Below are positions 5,064-6,135 of a stretch of 6,135 bases of DNA, in pieces. Under the pieces are notes generated by a model. It was not told the origin of the DNA. It did no database searches and worked only from the letters and a program-made list of their open reading frames with translations. Source of the stretch: an uncultured Eubacteriales bacterium (GTDB lineage: Bacteria; Bacillota; Clostridia; Lachnospirales; CAG-274); NCBI GenBank assembly GCA_905201505.1, contig CAJKOJ010000087.1, forward strand, positions 1-6,135. The letters run 5' to 3'. A program made the position numbers and the translations under genes. Numbering within the stretch: the stretch's first letter is position 1; every line of letters begins with the position of its first letter.

Positions 5064-5148
5064 GTGTATATGCCCTTTTATCCGCCTCCTGCAGCAACTT
5101 TTCCTTAAGTTCCACAGGCAGGCGGATTGTTGTTTGCTCTCTTTCCAT
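5005..5148 (-). CDS. Ribbon-helix-helix protein C, 47 aa, overlapping the opposing Arc-like gene
   Basis: A 47-residue single RHH domain: strand EQTTIRLP (4-11), helix 1 VELKEKLLQEADKRA, turn YTLKD, helix 2 LIVLILWAYVRQN. Arc-equivalent contact residues are Q5, T7 and R9, so the first differs from the R of proteins A and B and it may read a different operator. The ATG at 5148 has AGGAGG 7 nt upstream. The stop codon of the Cro-like gene overlaps that ribosome site and the intergenic distance is 11 bp, so the two are surely cotranscribed. Its last 59 bp are antisense to the end of the rightward Arc-like gene. Small RHH proteins also serve as antitoxins, but no toxin gene is adjacent. Confidence 0.8.
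   Translation of the reverse strand: MEREQTTIRLPVELKEKLLQEADKRAYTLKDLIVLILWAYVRQNHLE
5081..5126 (+). terminator. Probable terminator of the Arc-like gene, inside RHH gene C
   Basis: A long interrupted hairpin starts 17 nt after the stop of the rightward Arc-like gene: TCCGCCT (5081-5087) pairs with AGGCGGA (5120-5126), CCTG (5088-5091) with CAGG (5115-5118), and AACTT (5096-5100) with AAGTT (5107-5111) around a TTCCTT loop. It is followed by TTGTTGTTTGCTCTCTTT, U-rich but interrupted, so termination may be partial. The whole structure lies in the coding sequence of the opposing gene C. Confidence 0.5.
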
Positions 5149-5159
5149 CCTCCCACCTC

Positions 5160-5387
5160 CTATGCTAATTTTGTTGTAATATTAATTTCTCTATAGAATA
5201 AATATTCAATATCGTATTTAGGAAAAAATACTTTTTTAATTTTAACCGCCTCATCATAAGTAAAGCCAGTCTGTGTTATACCCTTAATTTTATCGCTAAC
5301 AGTTTGATATTTACAATCTAACATCTCTCCTATTTGCTTATGAGTTATTCCCTCATCTTTCATTGCTTTTGCTAAGTTTTTATACAT
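5160..5387 (-). CDS. Cro-like helix-turn-helix regulator, 75 aa
   Basis: A 75-residue XRE-type DNA-binding protein, the first leftward gene and the likely counterpart of the divergent repressor. The helix-turn-helix is at about 14-36: ITHKQIGEMLDCKYQTVSDKIKG, where HKQIGEML is helix 2 and YQTVSDKI the recognition helix. The tail (TYDEAVKIKKVFFPKYDIEYLF) is the form usual in small phage regulators. The ATG at 5387 is chosen because the promoter at 5436-5464 puts the transcript start near 5429, downstream of the in-frame ATG at 5486. GGTGA lies 4 nt before the start codon and is the end of a run of ten G residues. Its stop overlaps the ribosome site of RHH gene C. It should bind the AATTTCGTA-type motifs shared with the repressor promoter; this is inference. 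Confidence 0.85.
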   Translation of the reverse strand: MYKNLAKAMKDEGITHKQIGEMLDCKYQTVSDKIKGITQTGFTYDEAVKIKKVFFPKYDIEYLFYREINITTKLA

Positions 5388-5394
5388 ATCTTCA

Positions 5395-5404
5395 CCCCCC
5401 CCCC
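5395..5404. repeat. Ten-base G tract in the leader of the Cro-like gene
   Basis: Ten consecutive C residues on the plus strand give G10 in the leftward mRNA, directly joined to the TGAAGAT that precedes the ATG at 5387. The run forms the upstream part of the ribosome-binding site. In an otherwise very AT-rich region a homopolymer of this length is conspicuous and prone to slippage. Confidence 0.8.
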
Positions 5405-5435
5405 TTAAATTTGATATTGCGTATTTACATTTTTT

Positions 5436-5464
5436 ACTATATACTAAATTTCGTACTATGTCAA
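5436..5464 (-). promoter_or_regulatory. Leftward early promoter (Cro-like operon)
   Basis: On the minus strand, a perfect -35 TTGACA (5459-5464) and -10 TATAGT (5436-5441) are separated by 17 bp. The spacer contains the imperfect dyad TACtAAATTTcGTA (5442-5455), so a bound repressor would sit between the two hexamers. Predicted start near 5429, giving a leader of about 40 nt. Confidence 0.82.
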
Positions 5465-5537
5465 GCATTATTTTACTCAATTTCATATTTATTTTAAATT
5501 TCGTATTTTATATATTGACATTATTTATAATTTCGTA
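5442..5537. promoter_or_regulatory. Operator array of the repressor/Cro-like switch
   Basis: The motif AATTTCGTA occurs at 5447-5455, 5497-5505 and 5529-5537, with a one-base variant AATTTCATA at 5479-5487. All four are in the same orientation and start 32, 18 and 32 bp apart. The first lies in the spacer of the leftward promoter as part of a dyad (5442-5455). The last lies in the spacer of the rightward promoter, touching its -10. The middle two lie between the two -35 elements. A weaker AATTTGATA is at 5408-5416. Confidence 0.68.
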
Positions 5538-5543
5538 TATTAT
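5515..5543 (+). promoter_or_regulatory. Repressor maintenance promoter
   Basis: -35 TTGACA (5515-5520, perfect) and -10 TATTAT (5538-5543) have a 17-bp spacer whose last nine bases are an AATTTCGTA motif. The predicted start, near 5550, coincides with the first bases of the ribosome site AGGAGGTG (5550-5557), so the leader would be only about 13 nt. Confidence 0.78.
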
Positions 5544-5562
5544 ATTTTTAGGAGGTGAAAAA

Positions 5563-6081
5563 ATGGATAAAAGTGAATTAATTATAAAACTAATAAAAGA
5601 CGCGGGATTTCCTTCAGTTAAATCATTTGCTGAAAAATGCGGATTGCCATATACAACACTTCATTCTATGCTTAAAAGAGGTATTGGCAATGCAAGTGTA
5701 GATAATGTTATATCTGTTTGTAAGAATTTAGGAATAACAGTAGAACAATTAGAAAATTTTAATTTACAAGAAACAACAAAATATGAACAAATTAAAGTTA
5801 AAAGTAATAAAACACTTTTAATTGAATTGAAAAATAAATATAATCTTTCTTTGCTTGAGTTTGCTATACTGGAAAGTTATTTAAAACTGGGCAAAAAAGA
5901 AAGAGCTACATTTATAAAATTCTTTGATAATGTTATGAATTTGAAATTAAAATATGAATTACCGGATGGAATATACGACCTTGAAGACGAGGAAATAGAA
6001 AAGGTAAGTGAAGAAATTTTTGAAGAAGATGAAAATAACAACTATGTAAATACAAAAAAAGAAAGTAGTAAAATTGGTTAA
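5563..6081 (+). CDS. XRE-family phage repressor lacking an S24 peptidase domain
   Basis: A 172-aa regulator, probably the lysogeny repressor. The N-terminal XRE helix-turn-helix spans about 5-64: SVKSFAEKCGLPYTTLHSMLKRG contains helices 2 and 3, followed by the characteristic ASVDNVISVCKNLGITVEQL. The rest (about 78-172) has no recognisable LexA/CI autoprotease: no Ser-Lys pair in an S24-like setting is visible. It instead holds a helical segment (SLLEFAILESYLKLGKKERATFIKFFDNVM, about 108-138) and an acidic tail. The ATG at 5563 has AGGAGGT about 6 nt upstream. It is divergent from the Cro-like gene with operators between them. A terminator-like hairpin overlaps its 3' end. Without an autoprotease, induction may depend on an antirepressor or a separate protease. 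The repressor role is inferred from context. Confidence 0.83.
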   Translation: MDKSELIIKLIKDAGFPSVKSFAEKCGLPYTTLHSMLKRGIGNASVDNVISVCKNLGITVEQLENFNLQETTKYEQIKVKSNKTLLIELKNKYNLSLLEFAILESYLKLGKKERATFIKFFDNVMNLKLKYELPDGIYDLEDEEIEKVSEEIFEEDENNNYVNTKKESSKIG

Positions 6082-6102
6082 TTGCTCCCAATTCTACTAC
6101 TT
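6063..6102 (-). terminator. Terminator-like hairpin over the repressor stop codon, best read leftward
   Basis: AAGTAGTAAAATTGG (6063-6077) pairs with CCAATTCTACTACTT (6088-6102) with one mismatch in 15 bp and a 10-nt loop. Read on the minus strand the stem is followed by TCTTTTTTTG, a good U tract. On the plus strand it is followed by AAAAATTAA, a poor one. It therefore fits an intrinsic terminator for leftward transcription coming from beyond the window, and its arm encodes the last residues of the repressor. Bases 6103-6135 show no gene. Confidence 0.55.
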
Positions 6103-6135
6103 AAAAATTAATATGTAGTATTATTTATGAAAATA

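Noticed and set aside
4945..5196. Rightward 83-codon frame overlapping the Arc-like gene
   Set aside because: Out of frame with the RHH gene, no ribosome site, and crosses the terminator-like hairpin.
5388..5486. Longer Cro-like protein starting at an ATG at 5486
   Set aside because: The consensus promoter at 5436-5464 starts transcription downstream of that codon, and the added residues include the translated G tract.
6127..6135. ATG AAA ATA at the right edge as the start of another gene
   Set aside because: No ribosome site precedes it and only three codons are visible.

Overview
This window looks like the early and regulatory region of a temperate phage or prophage of a low-GC Firmicute, most likely one of the Clostridia. 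The reasons are the AT-rich composition, near-consensus AGGAGG ribosome sites before almost every gene, sigma-A type promoters with 17-bp spacers, and a gene order (repressor / Cro-like / small DNA-binding proteins / Gam / P-loop ATPase / DUF669 / primase-helicase) typical of siphovirus-like prophages in that group. No structural, lysis or integrase gene is present, so the host and the prophage ends cannot be fixed from this sequence.

Layout, right to left. At the right end a rightward XRE-type repressor gene (5563-6081) faces a leftward Cro-like gene (5160-5387). A 175-bp control region between them holds two back-to-back consensus promoters and four copies of an AATTTCRTA-type motif. The Cro-like gene is followed 11 bp later by a 47-aa ribbon-helix-helix (RHH) gene (5005-5148). 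The 3' end of that gene overlaps an opposing, rightward Arc-like RHH gene (4833-5063). That gene in turn diverges from a third RHH gene (4558-4707). The space between the two divergent RHH genes carries two consensus promoters and four GACGTC-type palindromes. Leftward from there come a 62-aa helix-turn-helix protein (4277-4465), a 45-aa single-span membrane protein (4109-4246), a pair of tandem perfect hairpins (4067-4109), and a compact replication/recombination operon: Gam-like end-binding protein, P-loop ATPase, DUF669 SSB-like protein and primase-helicase (77-4019). The left end (1-76) has no gene but holds four GGTGT repeats at helical spacing.

How the parts may work together: the XRE repressor and Cro-like protein probably form the lysogeny switch that controls leftward early transcription. 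Downstream of it sits what looks like a second, nested switch made of divergent RHH genes with their own promoters and operators. The leftward genes would then supply protection of DNA ends (Gam), a RecA-fold ATPase, a single-strand-binding protein and an initiating primase-helicase, enough for phage replication and recombination. The two divergent RHH proteins carry the same predicted DNA-contact residues (R-x-T-x-R) and flank shared GACGTC palindromes. This is the most unusual arrangement in the window.

Three small genes (49, 47 and 45 aa) are short enough to be missed by an ordinary ORF length cut-off; they were read directly from the sequence. No gene-free stretch exceeds about 175 bp. 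No tRNA, rRNA, CRISPR array, insertion sequence or attachment site was seen.
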